Assembly: GCF_036226685.1 (NCBI RefSeq)
Contig: NZ_CP109009.1
Span: 4,402,001 to 4,466,000 of the forward strand
Source of the DNA: Streptomyces sp. NBC_00690
Lineage (GTDB): Bacteria > Actinomycetota > Actinomycetes > Streptomycetales > Streptomycetaceae
Length of the DNA stretch: 64,000 bases
Reading direction: 5' to 3'
Part shown: piece after piece, positions 43,229 to 53,386 of the stretch
Position numbering within the stretch: position 1 is the first letter of the stretch
How the letters are laid out: each line of letters starts with the position of its first letter
Position numbers and translations under genes: made by a program
Notes under the pieces: model-generated
The model's input: the letters and a program-made list of their open reading frames with translations, nothing else
Databases searched by the model: none
What the model was told of the DNA's origin: nothing

Positions 43229-43957
43229 ATGAACAGCCGTGATGCATATCTTCAGGGTCCGGATTTGGCAGCTCTGGCCGGCCTGCTGGCCGACAGCACC
43301 AGAGCGGGCTTCTGTCTCGCCCTCTTGGACGGCCGGGCCTGGACCGCGATCGAGCTTGCTCGCCATGCCGGAGTGGCCGCCTCGACCGCGACCGAGCACT
43401 TGAACCGCCTTGTCGCCGGAGGATTGCTGACCCAGGAGCGCCAGGGCCGCCATCGCTATGTTCGGCTGGCCGATCCCGCCACGGCGGAACTGATCGAGAC
43501 CCTCGCCTCCATGGCCCCTCGGCAGACCGCCCCGCCCCGATCGCTGCCGGCTGTCAACCGCAGCCGGGCCCTGGCCCGTGCTCGTACCTGCTACGACCAC
43601 CTTGCCGGGGCCCTGGGGGTCGCGATCACCAGGGCCATGACCGAGCGGGGACTTCTGGACTGGCAGCACGGACTGAGGCTCACCGGCGACGGAACCGCTT
43701 GGTTGGGCGAGCTTGGCATCACACTGCCGCCCGCCACCCGTCGTTCCCCCGTCCGCTCATGCGTGGATTGGACGGAGCGTCGGCCCCATCTGGCCGGTGC
43801 CGCCGGTGCCGCCGTATGTCGTCATGCCTTCGACTCGGGCTGGATCACACGGATCGGAACGGGACGCGCCATCGCGCTCACCGATGCCGGCCGCTCAGCC
43901 CTCCGTGACGCTCTGGGCATGTCCGACGACGCACTCACGGCCGAGCCTCACTCCTAG
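43229..43957 (+). CDS. ArsR/winged-helix transcriptional regulator
   Basis: A 242-aa DNA-binding protein with an N-terminal winged HTH of the ArsR type (about 12-85; DLAALAGLLADSTRAGFCLALLDGR, GVAASTATEHLNRLVAGGLL) and a 150-residue C-terminal helical region containing paired Cys and His residues (RSCVDW, AAVCRHAFDSGW) that could bind metal or a ligand. GGAGG lies just before ATG 43229. Its divergent neighbour encodes the flavin reductase-like protein, the likely target. It converges on the K+ channel gene with a 17-nt gap. Confidence 0.87.
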   Translation: MNSRDAYLQGPDLAALAGLLADSTRAGFCLALLDGRAWTAIELARHAGVAASTATEHLNRLVAGGLLTQERQGRHRYVRLADPATAELIETLASMAPRQTAPPRSLPAVNRSRALARARTCYDHLAGALGVAITRAMTERGLLDWQHGLRLTGDGTAWLGELGITLPPATRRSPVRSCVDWTERRPHLAGAAGAAVCRHAFDSGWITRIGTGRAIALTDAGRSALRDALGMSDDALTAEPHS

Positions 43958-43974
43958 CGGCTCAGCGGGCATGG

Positions 43975-45090
43975 TCAGTCAGCGGAGAAGTCGGTCTCTT
44001 CCCGGCTGATCGTGATCAGTTGGTCACCGAACTGCAGTTGGGCGCACTCGGGGTCGGCATAGTCGAGCATCTTCTTCCTACGGACCACGGCCACGACGAG
44101 ATCGGTGCATTCACGGGGTGATCGCCCCACTTCACCTTTGGTGACGGAGCGTTCCGTGAGGTTCAGCCCGCTGCCGCGCGTCATCAGATCTTCCAGTGTG
44201 TCGGCGACATGGGGACTCGCCATCGAGACGCCCAACAGCCTTCCCGCGGAACTGGAACTGGTGACCACCGTGTCGGCGCCGCTCTGTTTCAGCAGCGGTA
44301 CGTTCTCGTCCTCGCGCACCGCGACCACGATGGCGGCCCTCTTGTTGAGCTGGCGCGCGGTGAGAGTGACCAGGGTTGCGGTGTCGTCCCGCTGCGGGGC
44401 GATGATCACCCGCGCCGCGGTCTGGAGCTCCGCCTTGAGGAGGGTTCGGGAGCGGGTGGCGTCCCCGAGGACCGCCACCAGTCCATCGGCGCTCGCAGCG
44501 TCGACAGCCTTCTGCTGGGGATCGACCACGACGATCTTCTCCTTGGGGATGCCCTGACCCCGGAGCGTCTCGATGGCGTGCCGCCCCTTGGTGCCGTAAC
44601 CGACCACGATGACGTGGTTCCGCATCCGGGAGCGCCAGCGGTGGACACGGACCTGTTGACGGGTTCGCTCGGTGAGCACCTCCAGCGTGGTGCCGACCAG
44701 GATGATCAGGAACAGCACGCGCAGCGGGGTGATGATGAAGATGTTCGTCAGTCGCGCCCCGTCGCTGACCGGGGCGATGTCGCCGTAGCCGGTCGTGGAG
44801 AGCGTGACGGTCGTGTAGTACGCGGCGTCGAGGAAGTCGACCTTTCCATCAGCGTTGTCGCTGTAGCCGGCGCGGTCGAACCAGACCAGCAGTGTGGTGA
44901 CGATCAGGACGAGCAGGGCCATGGCCAACCGGCGCAGCACCTGCTGGAGCGGCGGGACACTCGCCTGTGCGGGCATGGTGATGGCGCGCCCGGCCTCGTC
45001 ATCGTCCCGGGCCTCACTGCGCGAGCGGTACCAGAGGGATCGCAGGATCGAGAGTCTCCCTGCCTTGGTCGGCGGTTTCTCGGCCCTCAT
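43975..45090 (-). CDS. RCK-domain potassium channel
   Basis: A 371-aa two-TM channel. After a basic cytoplasmic N-terminus, TM1 (about 57-77) is followed by a pore helix and selectivity filter TTVTLSTTGYGDI, TM2 (about 125-145), then an RCK regulator domain (TrkA-N: RNHVIVVGYGTKGRHAIETL) and TrkA-C (about 285-371). GYGD indicates K+ selectivity. ATG 45090 gives MRAEKPPTK; the frame is open to 45237 but the extension has no domain. It is divergent from a second RCK-bearing gene whose RCK domain is closely similar. Confidence 0.92.
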   Translation of the reverse strand: MRAEKPPTKAGRLSILRSLWYRSRSEARDDDEAGRAITMPAQASVPPLQQVLRRLAMALLVLIVTTLLVWFDRAGYSDNADGKVDFLDAAYYTTVTLSTTGYGDIAPVSDGARLTNIFIITPLRVLFLIILVGTTLEVLTERTRQQVRVHRWRSRMRNHVIVVGYGTKGRHAIETLRGQGIPKEKIVVVDPQQKAVDAASADGLVAVLGDATRSRTLLKAELQTAARVIIAPQRDDTATLVTLTARQLNKRAAIVVAVREDENVPLLKQSGADTVVTSSSSAGRLLGVSMASPHVADTLEDLMTRGSGLNLTERSVTKGEVGRSPRECTDLVVAVVRRKKMLDYADPECAQLQFGDQLITISREETDFSAD

Positions 45091-45651
45091 CGGTGTTCCC
45101 CTCTGGCGGTTGCCCGGTCGATCGCTCAGGCATGTGCCCATGGTCCCCGATCTTGCGCGGTGAGGCGGTAACTCTGGATACCGCGCCGGGGTACGAGAGA
45201 GGTTGTCGCGGTGCCCCTCACGAGTACTCACGAGCACTTACGAGCACTGTCGAGGAAGAGATGCCACTCACAGGGCAAGGAAGGTCGTTGTCCGTGGTGC
45301 GTGTCGGGGGGCCAGTGGGTGGGCGCGGGGCGGGCGCCTAGCGGGACAGTGACCCGCTAGGGATGACCCCGTAGCCTCTTCAGCCGCTTCTTCTCCTGAA
45401 CCCTTGCGGGGCAATGAGCGGATGGCAGTCGAGCCGCGGGCTTCGGGGGATCGGCCGATCGTCGAATGTCAGATCTCGGTGGCAGAGATCGGCTGTCGGC
45501 GCGGGACACTCGGCGCGGGACGTACGAAGGCGTCCTCGGTGGCCGCGTTGGCGGTAGCGTCGGTCACTCGGGCCGTGGGGTCCGGCCGCCCCCTGGCGCA
45601 GACCGTAGCGGCCAGCTCCTGGGCGGGGTCCAGAACCGTTGGAGGCTTGGC
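45091..45651. other. 561-nt divergent region between two RCK genes
   Basis: The start of the RCK-only gene cannot be fixed here. Frames are open on the plus strand back to 45466 and 45404, but their translations show no TM helices and no GYGD pore motif. The promoters of both channel-related genes should lie here. There is no hairpin or repeat of note. Confidence 0.4.
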
Positions 45652-46614
<963 letters not shown>

Positions 46615-47613
46615 ATGTATGCGATCACGATTCCCGAACCCGGTGGTCCCGAGGCACTGGTGTGGACGGCGGTGCCCGATCCAAAGCCGGGCGAGGGGGA
46701 AGTCCTCGTCGAGGTCGCGGCCAGTGCGGTCAACAGGGCTGACCTCCTCCAGCGACAGGGCTTCTACGATCCGCCGCCTGGCGCCTCCCCCTATCCCGGG
46801 CTTGAGTGCTCCGGACGCATCGTGGAACTCGGCAGCGGAGTGTCCGGCTGGGCCGTCGGCGATGAGGTGTGCGCACTCCTCGCCGGCGGTGGCTATGCGC
46901 AGCAGGTCGTCGTACCCGTCGGGCAGTTGCTTCCGGTGCCCAAGGGCCTCGATCTGGTCTCCGCGGCTGCGCTCCCGGAAGTGACGGCAACCGTCTGGTC
47001 GAACGTCTTCATGATCGCGCATCTGCGTCCTGGCGAGACGATCCTGATCCACGGCGGTGCGAGCGGCATCGGCACCATGGCCATCCAACTCGCCAAGGCG
47101 GTCGGGGCGACGGTCGCTGTGACCGCGGGCAGCCCCGACAAGCTGGCGCGCTGTGCCGAGTTGGGCGCGGACATACTGATCGACTACCACCAACAGGACT
47201 TCGTCGAAGAGCTGCGCAAGGCCACGGCCGGTGCTGGTGCCGATGTGATCCTCGACATCATGGGCGCCAAGTATCTGGACCGGAACGTGCGCGCGCTGGC
47301 GGTCAACGGTCGGCTCGCGGTGATCGGGCTCCAAGGCGGGGTCAAGGGTGAGCTCAACTTGGCGACCCTGCTCGGGAAGCGTGCGGCGTTGACCGCGACC
47401 TCCCTGCGCGGCCGTCCGCTCGGCGAGAAGGCGTCGATCGTGGCTGCCGTACGGGAACACGTGTGGCCGTTGGTGGAATCAGGGCGGGTGCGGCCTGTGA
47501 TCGATCGACGGTTGCCCCTTGCGGAGGCGGTCGAGGCGCACCGGGTGCTGGAGCTCGGCGGACATGTGGGGAAGATCCTGCTCGTCGCGGAGGGGACCAC
47601 CTCTCGGGACTGA
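46615..47613 (+). CDS. NAD(P)H:quinone oxidoreductase (zeta-crystallin/MDR family)
   Basis: A 332-aa zinc-independent medium-chain dehydrogenase/reductase. The GroES-like N-terminus (GEVLVEVAASAVNRADLLQRQG) is followed by a Rossmann domain with IHGGASGIGTMAIQLAKAVGA. The typical Zn-ligand cysteines are absent, as in quinone oxidoreductases of the PIG3/QorA type. It would transfer hydride from NADPH to quinones. ATG 46615 was chosen (MYAITIPEPGGPEAL). It appears monocistronic, ending before a multi-hairpin terminator region. Confidence 0.92.
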   Translation: MYAITIPEPGGPEALVWTAVPDPKPGEGEVLVEVAASAVNRADLLQRQGFYDPPPGASPYPGLECSGRIVELGSGVSGWAVGDEVCALLAGGGYAQQVVVPVGQLLPVPKGLDLVSAAALPEVTATVWSNVFMIAHLRPGETILIHGGASGIGTMAIQLAKAVGATVAVTAGSPDKLARCAELGADILIDYHQQDFVEELRKATAGAGADVILDIMGAKYLDRNVRALAVNGRLAVIGLQGGVKGELNLATLLGKRAALTATSLRGRPLGEKASIVAAVREHVWPLVESGRVRPVIDRRLPLAEAVEAHRVLELGGHVGKILLVAEGTTSRD

Positions 47614-47647
47614 GGCGAACTGAGGGGAACGCCTCCCGGCGCAGGAA

Positions 47648-47683
47648 GGCCGGTCGAACTGAACGGGCCGGTCGAACTGAACG
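47648..47683. repeat. Perfect 18-bp tandem duplication
   Basis: GGCCGGTCGAACTGAACG is present twice in direct contact (47648-47665 and 47666-47683). The same words recur in inverted form downstream (CGCCCGACCGGC), so it belongs to the hairpin-rich terminator. Confidence 0.85.
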
Positions 47684-47750
47684 CCCGACCGGCGTGAAGG
47701 CCCGACCGGCGAACCAAGTACCAGAGCGAGCGCCACCCGGAAACGACAGC

Positions 47751-47779
47751 GGCCGGTCGGGCTGAACGCCCGACCGGCC
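47751..47779. terminator. Strong hairpin between convergent genes
   Basis: A perfect 11-bp stem GGCCGGTCGGG/CCCGACCGGCC with a 7-nt loop CTGAACG, between the convergent quinone oxidoreductase and bpa genes. Confidence 0.8.
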
Positions 47780-47966
47780 CTGCTGCTGTTCCTCGGGCAG
47801 CCGCCCACCGTCTTCGTAGATCACCCGTGCGGCCTGCGCCGACACATCGGGTCACCAGGCATCGAACGGCTCACCAGGCATCGAGCGAAACCCTTCAGAT
47901 CCACCACGTGCGAAACCCCACGGAACCACCAGGTGCGAGGACCTACGGATCCACCGCGTGCGAGAC

Positions 47967-48509
47967 CTACAGATAGGGCCCGGACCGGATCGCTCCGTGC
48001 TCGGGGTGGTCGTCGTCATCGTGGGACGCACCGGGCGGCAGCGCCCTGCGCATCTGCTCCAGTTGCGCTCTCGCGGCCATCTGCTGGGCGAACAGCGCCG
48101 TCTGAATGCCGTGGAACAGCCCTTCGAGCCAGCCCACCAGCTGTGCCTGGGCGATGCGCAGCTCCGCCTCGGAGGGGATCGCCTCATCGGTGAAGGGCAG
48201 GGAGAGCCGCTCCAGCTCCTCCACCAGCTCCGGAGCGAGGCCGTCCTCCAGTTCCTTCACCGAGCTCGAATGGATCTCCTTGAGCCTGACTCGGCTCGCC
48301 TCGTCCAGGGGGGCTGCCCGCACTTCCTCCAGCAGCTGCTTGATCATGCTGCCGATCCGCATGACCTTCGCGGGCTGCTCGACCATCTCCGTCACTGGGA
48401 TCTCGCGCGACTCGTCGTCACTGCCACCGCCGCCGAGTGCCATCCCGTCCTGCCCCACGACAAGAACGTGGGGGCTGTCCTGCGACCGTTCATTCCTCGG
48501 CATCTCCAT
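47967..48509 (-). CDS. bpa: Bacterial proteasome activator Bpa (DUF2587)
   Basis: A 180-aa helical protein matching the ATP-independent actinobacterial proteasome activator. A disordered N-terminus is followed by a four-helix core (VMRIGSMIKQLLEEVR, RLKEIHSSSVKELEDGL, AQAQLVGWLEGLFHGIQTAL) and ends in GPYL, the HbYX-like C-terminal motif that docks into and opens the 20S gate (GQYL in the mycobacterial protein). It forms a dodecameric ring in characterised homologues. ATG 48509 gives MEMPRNERSQ; the upstream open frame would cross the palindrome at 48547-48584. Confidence 0.93.
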   Translation of the reverse strand: MEMPRNERSQDSPHVLVVGQDGMALGGGGSDDESREIPVTEMVEQPAKVMRIGSMIKQLLEEVRAAPLDEASRVRLKEIHSSSVKELEDGLAPELVEELERLSLPFTDEAIPSEAELRIAQAQLVGWLEGLFHGIQTALFAQQMAARAQLEQMRRALPPGASHDDDDHPEHGAIRSGPYL

Positions 48510-48546
48510 GTCGCCATTGTCTCGCACATGTGCGTCATCAAGGATC

Positions 48547-48584
48547 TGCCCCGGTACCAGAGTGATCACTCTGGTACCGGGGCA
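48547..48584. terminator. Perfect 38-bp palindrome between ABC permease and bpa
   Basis: Each arm is TGCCCCGGTACCAGAGTGA and the halves are exact complements with no spacer, so as RNA it would form a long GC stem with a very small loop. It lies 32 nt past the permease stop and 38 nt before the bpa start on the same strand. It is probably the exporter operon terminator. It could also act as an operator for bpa. Confidence 0.75.
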
Positions 48585-48615
48585 GGCGTATTTCGGCCGG
48601 TGTCTCAGCCGTTGA

Positions 48616-51492
48616 TCACGTCGCTTCGCGGCGGGCCAGCGCGCCGCGGGAGCGGGTGACGAGCGCTGCCAGCAGTGCGGCACCGAGCGGTACGGCCACC
48701 AGGAGCAGGAGGAACGTGCCCCACGGCAGCACCAGCGGGAGGTGCGGCACCGAACCGGGATCCCAACCCGAGTCCAACCCCTCCTGGTACCACTTCATCT
48801 GTTGGCGCTCCTCAGCCAGCCGCAGACCGATCGCGGGGAGGATGCCCGCTGCCGAGCCGAGCACCACACCCATCACGGCCACCACCCCACACTGGAACCC
48901 ACTGAGCGTCCTGCGCACCCTGGGCGGGGCTCCGACGGCGGCGAGGGTCTTCAGGTCCGCTTCGGCGTCCGCCTGGGCGAGACCGGTGGCGATACCGGCG
49001 GCACCAATGGTGATCAGGCCCGCGAAGATGGTCAGGGCGAGCAGGACGATGTCGTTCGGGCTCTTGTAGCCGTCTTCGACGTACAGAGCGACGTCGGTGC
49101 CCGTTCTGTCCAGCTGCCCGTCGAGCCGCTGCTTCTGTTCGCTGCTGGGAGCCTTCTCCGTGGTGAAGTACGAGCCGAAGGGGACGGTCGTGAGGCCCGA
49201 CGCCTTGGCGGTGGCGGGCGGAATGATCATCATCACGGCGTAGGACTTCGTCGCCTGAGGCGCCTGGTAGGCGTCGAAGGTCTTGACTTCACCGGGCGGC
49301 TGCTTGCCCACCTGCCGGGCCTTCTCGCTCGCCTCGCGGTCGGTGATCAGGGTCATCTTGACCTTGCCGCCAGGTCCGACCTTGCCGCTCTCGATGAAGC
49401 GACGGTCGAACGAGACGACCTTGCCCTCCTTGAGGGCGCGCTCCGCGGCGGCGTCCTTGATGCCGAGGACCGTGAGCAGCTTGTGGTCACCGACCAGCAC
49501 GCTGTCGCTGCCGCCCCAGGGGCCGCCGTTGGCGCAGCGCCAGTCCTTGGAGAGCTTGCGTCGTTCGGCCTTGCTGAACTTCTCCTCGGGCGACGCCTGA
49601 GGGTTGGCCGGATCGACCTTCCACAGGGGGCACTCATGAGCCGGCGGCAGCAGCAGCTGCATTTCGCCGCAACCCTTCGTATAGCTGTACAAGTCGCAGT
49701 TGATGTTGCCGACCACGATCCGTGCCACATCGGCCTGCACATCGACCGGAAGGTTCCGCACCACCGCGGCGCGTGCCAAGGGAACGTCTTTGCCGCCGCC
49801 TTCGTGTAGTTGCAGCGAGACCGCGCCAGTGGGCAGCTGGGGCGCGTACTGGGCCCTCATCTGGGCGTCCTCACTCGCGGCATAGGTGGCCACCGCCACC
49901 GTGCCCGCCACGGCTGCCAGCACCGCCGCCACGGCCGGAGCCGTACGCCCCCGGTTGCGGACCGCGTCCCGCAGGGCGAGCCTCGGAGAGAGCGGCATGA
50001 AGCGACCCACCCGGCCGAACAGTCCGACCAGTGCAGGGGTCAGGGCGATGATGCCGAGCTCCGCGAGGCCGCTGCCAGCTCCGACGAGCGTCACTTCCTC
50101 GCTCATGGTGGAGCCGTAGAGCGCGATCGCGCCGCCGATGAGGATCGCGACCAGGCCGATCAACGGAAGGACCCGGTTGCTCTTGCGGACACCGCGACGT
50201 CCGGTGAGCGAGGAGAGGACCGACTGCCGGGACGAGGTGATGGCGGGTACCAGCGCCGCCATCACACCCGTGAAGACCGCGAGCAGTGCAATACCGAGCA
50301 GCTCCAACGGCCGGATGTCCAGACCGCCGAAGCGTGCGCCCATCCACTCCTCCAGCGTCGACTGGAGCGCGAAGGTGAGCAGCAGCCCGAGGGTGGTGCC
50401 GATGATGGCCGCGGCCACGCCGATGACCAGACCGCCGGAGAGGACGATGGCTCGGATGTGGCTACGGTCTCCGCCGTTGGCCCCGACCAGACCCAGCTGA
50501 CGACGGGAGCGCCTGGCGCCGACCGCGAAGGCGGGGCCCGCCAGTAGACAGATCTCCAGGATGGCCAGCCCCGCGACGGTGGCGATAGCCGCAATCGCCG
50601 TTGCCTGGCCGGCCGTGCTCATGTCGAACGTGCCCCAGCCGTCCCGCTCGTAGATGGGCACCTCGGACTTGGGCGGCGGATCCAGCAGCACTGCCCGTGA
50701 GGTGATCACCGCACCCTTGGCATTGGCCTGCTGGACCATGTTCCACGTGAAACGTCCCTCGACGTCCACCAGATAGCTGGTCGAGGACCCGCTGCCGCGC
50801 AGTCCGGCCTTCTCCTGGGCCTTGTCGAACGCCATGAGGAAAGCACCGGGCAGCAGGGTGACCTGATCCGTTTCCAACGCTCCGGGCAGCTCATAGGAGC
50901 CCACGATCCGGTACTCCCGGTCGAAGCCCCTGGCGCTGAGCTTCGACCCCACCTTGAGCTTGCTCTCCTCCAGGAAGTGCGTGGTCACCATCACTTCGTC
51001 GGGCTTCTGCGCGGGCCGTCCCTGAAGGACGGTCAACAAGCCCTTGGCCATGGGGTCCGTGGCGTTCAACTCACGCACTTCGGTGGCCAGCAGACCGTGC
51101 TTGGTGCGCAGTTTGGCGTTGCCCGACCTGTCGGCCAGCACCTTTGCACCGGCAGGCAGAGCCTTCTTGACGTCCGCGCTCCCGCCCTCGCCCGGCAGGG
51201 AGGGGTCCGACTCGTCCTTGGTCGAGGTGTAGCCCTCGCCGTCCGGTGTCTGGAGGACGGGCTCACCCCCCATACCGGGGTCGATCACCAGGGCATCCGC
51301 GGCGCCCATGGTGATCTCGATCCTCTGCTCGGTGGACACGTCCGAACTGCGCAGCGTCACATTCGCCGCACTCACACCGAGGATGGGGAGGGCGATCATC
51401 GCCAGGACCAGCGAACTGCGGCCCTTTGAGCGCCAGGCGTCACGGCGGGCGATGCGGATCGCAGCCCACCAGGAGTGGTACCAGTTCTTCAC
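48616..51492 (-). CDS. FtsX/MacB-like ABC transporter permease
   Basis: A 958-aa permease. An N-terminal TM helix (about 25-45) and a large extracytoplasmic domain precede a first FtsX-type helical bundle (about 300-440). More TM helices (about 455-560) and a second large outer domain follow, then a C-terminal FtsX bundle (about 820-945). This is the double-FtsX topology of Gram-positive exporters for peptides, lipids or antibiotics. The GTG start overlaps the ATPase stop (GTGA). A degenerate parS lies within the coding sequence at 50739-50754. The substrate is unknown. Confidence 0.88.
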   Translation of the reverse strand: MKNWYHSWWAAIRIARRDAWRSKGRSSLVLAMIALPILGVSAANVTLRSSDVSTEQRIEITMGAADALVIDPGMGGEPVLQTPDGEGYTSTKDESDPSLPGEGGSADVKKALPAGAKVLADRSGNAKLRTKHGLLATEVRELNATDPMAKGLLTVLQGRPAQKPDEVMVTTHFLEESKLKVGSKLSARGFDREYRIVGSYELPGALETDQVTLLPGAFLMAFDKAQEKAGLRGSGSSTSYLVDVEGRFTWNMVQQANAKGAVITSRAVLLDPPPKSEVPIYERDGWGTFDMSTAGQATAIAAIATVAGLAILEICLLAGPAFAVGARRSRRQLGLVGANGGDRSHIRAIVLSGGLVIGVAAAIIGTTLGLLLTFALQSTLEEWMGARFGGLDIRPLELLGIALLAVFTGVMAALVPAITSSRQSVLSSLTGRRGVRKSNRVLPLIGLVAILIGGAIALYGSTMSEEVTLVGAGSGLAELGIIALTPALVGLFGRVGRFMPLSPRLALRDAVRNRGRTAPAVAAVLAAVAGTVAVATYAASEDAQMRAQYAPQLPTGAVSLQLHEGGGKDVPLARAAVVRNLPVDVQADVARIVVGNINCDLYSYTKGCGEMQLLLPPAHECPLWKVDPANPQASPEEKFSKAERRKLSKDWRCANGGPWGGSDSVLVGDHKLLTVLGIKDAAAERALKEGKVVSFDRRFIESGKVGPGGKVKMTLITDREASEKARQVGKQPPGEVKTFDAYQAPQATKSYAVMMIIPPATAKASGLTTVPFGSYFTTEKAPSSEQKQRLDGQLDRTGTDVALYVEDGYKSPNDIVLLALTIFAGLITIGAAGIATGLAQADAEADLKTLAAVGAPPRVRRTLSGFQCGVVAVMGVVLGSAAGILPAIGLRLAEERQQMKWYQEGLDSGWDPGSVPHLPLVLPWGTFLLLLVAVPLGAALLAALVTRSRGALARREAT
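50739..50754. other. Degenerate parS-like site inside the ABC permease gene
   Basis: TGTTCCACGTGAAACG has one mismatch in the 14-bp core relative to GTTTCACGTGAAAC (position 4 C for T). Single-mismatch sites are known among origin-proximal parS elements, so binding is plausible but weaker. Confidence 0.6.
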
Positions 51493-52289
51493 AGCTGGTC
51501 CGCTCCTCGGCCCGAGCCGTCCTGCCCAGGGGCGCCGGCCGTGGCGCCCGACAGCAGCGAGTCGGCCTGGCTGCGTACCGTCTGGTCGACGACCGCGCCA
51601 TCGCGGAGGAAGACCACACGATCGGCCCAGGCGGCGAATCGGGGTTCGTGCGTGACCAGGATTCCGGCAGCACCCGCATCACAGCGGGAGCGCAGCAGGG
51701 CGAGTACGGATTCACCCGTCTCGGAGTCGAGTGCACCGGTCGGCTCATCCGCGAGAACCAGACGGCGGTCACCGACCAGTGCGCGGGCTATCGCCACGCG
51801 CTGTTGCTGACCACCGGACATCTCGTCCGGGAAGCGGTCGGCGAGATGACCGAGGTCCATCTCCTCCAGTGCGGCCACGGCCTCGACCTTGGCCTTGCGG
51901 GCGGAGACCCCGTCCAACTCGCGGGGCAGGGAGACGTTTTCCGCCGCGGTGAGCGCCGGTATCAGGTTGTAGTCCTGGAAGACATAGCCGATGCTGCGCC
52001 GACGCAGTGCGGCGAGCTTCTTGCGGTTGGCGTTGGTGATGTCGGTGTCCTCAACGATCACCCGGCCCGAGGTGGGCATGTCGAGGCCACCCGCGATGGT
52101 GAGCAAGGTGGACTTTCCGGAGCCGGACGGCCCCATCACGGCCACCAGTTCACCTGGGAAGACGTCGAGATTGATTCCGCGCAGGGCGTGTACCTCGGTG
52201 GCCCCGGATCCATGGACGCGCGTCAGGTCCTGGAGTTGCAGCACGGGTCGCCGTGACTGTTGTGGCTGAAGTGGTGCGGATGCGGACAT
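51489..52289 (-). CDS. ABC transporter ATP-binding protein (MacB/LolD type)
   Basis: A 266-aa ATPase with Walker A GPSGSGKST, signature SGGQQQR, Walker B LVLADEPTGALD and the H-loop VTHEP. LGHLADRFPDEMSGGQQQRV is characteristic of the MacB/LolD/FtsE group. It energises the double-FtsX permease encoded immediately downstream with a GTGA overlap. ATG 52289 (MSASAPLQ) is the natural start. The operon is 407 nt downstream of a PadR gene on the same strand. Confidence 0.93.
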   Translation of the reverse strand: MSASAPLQPQQSRRPVLQLQDLTRVHGSGATEVHALRGINLDVFPGELVAVMGPSGSGKSTLLTIAGGLDMPTSGRVIVEDTDITNANRKKLAALRRRSIGYVFQDYNLIPALTAAENVSLPRELDGVSARKAKVEAVAALEEMDLGHLADRFPDEMSGGQQQRVAIARALVGDRRLVLADEPTGALDSETGESVLALLRSRCDAGAAGILVTHEPRFAAWADRVVFLRDGAVVDQTVRSQADSLLSGATAGAPGQDGSGRGADQL

Positions 52290-52696
52290 GGGTAACGTCC
52301 CCCTAGGGCTGGTGGTCGAGCGGTGGGCCGGCGACCGAGCGGTCTTCGCGGCCGGATGACTGCTGCTGCGGGGCGGCGGGTTCGGTGCCGCGGTAGTGGT
52401 CCGAGGGCGGACCGGGGCTGTGGAGGCGGAGACGGGTCCGGGCCGTCCGCTCCGACTGGCGCGAGAGCGGGGCATCGACCGACCCCGGCGCGATGGTCGG
52501 GTCCGGATCGCGAACCGGGCCCGGGACTGTCGCTCCGTACGGTGTGAGAGGTGGCGCAGCGAAACCCTTGAGGGGTGCGCCCAGGGCCGGTACCCGTCGG
52601 CTGCGACGGATGTCGGCGGCTCCGAGACCCTCTGAGGCCGGTCAGTTCCCCCGTACGTCTCGGAGCGCGGGGTTCACGGCTTGGCGTTCGCTGTAC
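52290..52696. other. 407-nt gap between padR and the ABC operon
   Basis: No gene or strong hairpin was recognised. The exporter promoter should be in its 5' part on the minus strand, and no copy of the PadR palindrome at 53384 was found here by eye. Confidence 0.4.
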
Positions 52697-53386
52697 TCAG
52701 GTGGAGGCCCTCGCCTGTTCGGTGCGGTCGCTGGGCTGTCGCGCTGGTCCATCCGAGTGAGGTTCCGCATCAGCGGCCCCGGATGTGCCGTGCGCTGTGT
52801 TCGGCGAGCCCGTCGCGGAGGGTGCGGTGCCCGGTCCGGTCTTGGCCGCGAGTCTGATGAGCCGCACTTCGCAGTGGTCGAGCCAACGGGCCTCGGCCTC
52901 CGTCTGGAAGATCAGCTGCTCCAGTACGAGCAGCCAGGCCACGTCGTCCCGCTCCCCCGTACCGCCGTGCTCGATGGCCTTCAGGGCCTGGGCCTTGAGC
53001 CGGGTGTAGTCCTGCATCGCCTTCACGGTGTGGTGGCGCTGGGACTGGATCACGGCCCGGATGTCCACGCCGGGGGCCCCGATCGCCATCGCGAGCTTGA
53101 TGGCCAGTTCATTGCGCGGTGGGTTGCTGCGGTCCACCGGGCGCTCGAACCAGTTCCTCAGTTCGGTCTTCCCCGCTTCGGTGATGCCGTACAGCGCATG
53201 GCCGGCTTCGTCCTCGCCGGACTGCTCGACCATCCCGTCGCGTTCCAGACGGTTGAGGGTCGTGTACACCTGGCCCACGTTGAGCGGCCAGGTGGCCCCG
53301 GTGCGCGACTCGAACTCGGTACGGAGTTGTGAGCCGTACCGAGGGCCGTGCTCTAGAAGGGCGAGAAGCCCGTGACGGATGGACAT
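52697..53386 (-). CDS. PadR-family transcriptional regulator
   Basis: A 229-aa regulator. The PadR winged HTH (about 1-75; HGLLALLEHGPRYGSQLRTEFE, TWPLNVGQVYTTLNRLERDGMV) is followed by a C-terminal dimerisation helix region with QSQRHHTVKAMQDYTRLKAQALK (Vir_C type) and a Ser/Thr/Pro-rich tail. It is placed upstream of an ABC exporter operon, the typical PadR target. An inverted repeat overlaps its own start codon, suggesting autorepression. ATG 53386 (MSIRHGLLALLE) is the only sensible start. Confidence 0.92.
   Translation of the reverse strand: MSIRHGLLALLEHGPRYGSQLRTEFESRTGATWPLNVGQVYTTLNRLERDGMVEQSGEDEAGHALYGITEAGKTELRNWFERPVDRSNPPRNELAIKLAMAIGAPGVDIRAVIQSQRHHTVKAMQDYTRLKAQALKAIEHGGTGERDDVAWLLVLEQLIFQTEAEARWLDHCEVRLIRLAAKTGPGTAPSATGSPNTAHGTSGAADAEPHSDGPARQPSDRTEQARAST

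Larger units (their letters stand above)
47614..47966. other. Intergenic terminator region between oxidoreductase and bpa genes
   Basis: There are 353 nt between convergent genes with no gene. It contains an 18-bp perfect tandem duplication, several GCCGGTCG/CGACCGGC inverted arms and the perfect hairpin at 47751-47779. Confidence 0.55.

Noticed and set aside
52493..53332. 279-codon plus-strand open frame over padR
   Set aside because: Antisense shadow of padR and its leader, with no motif.
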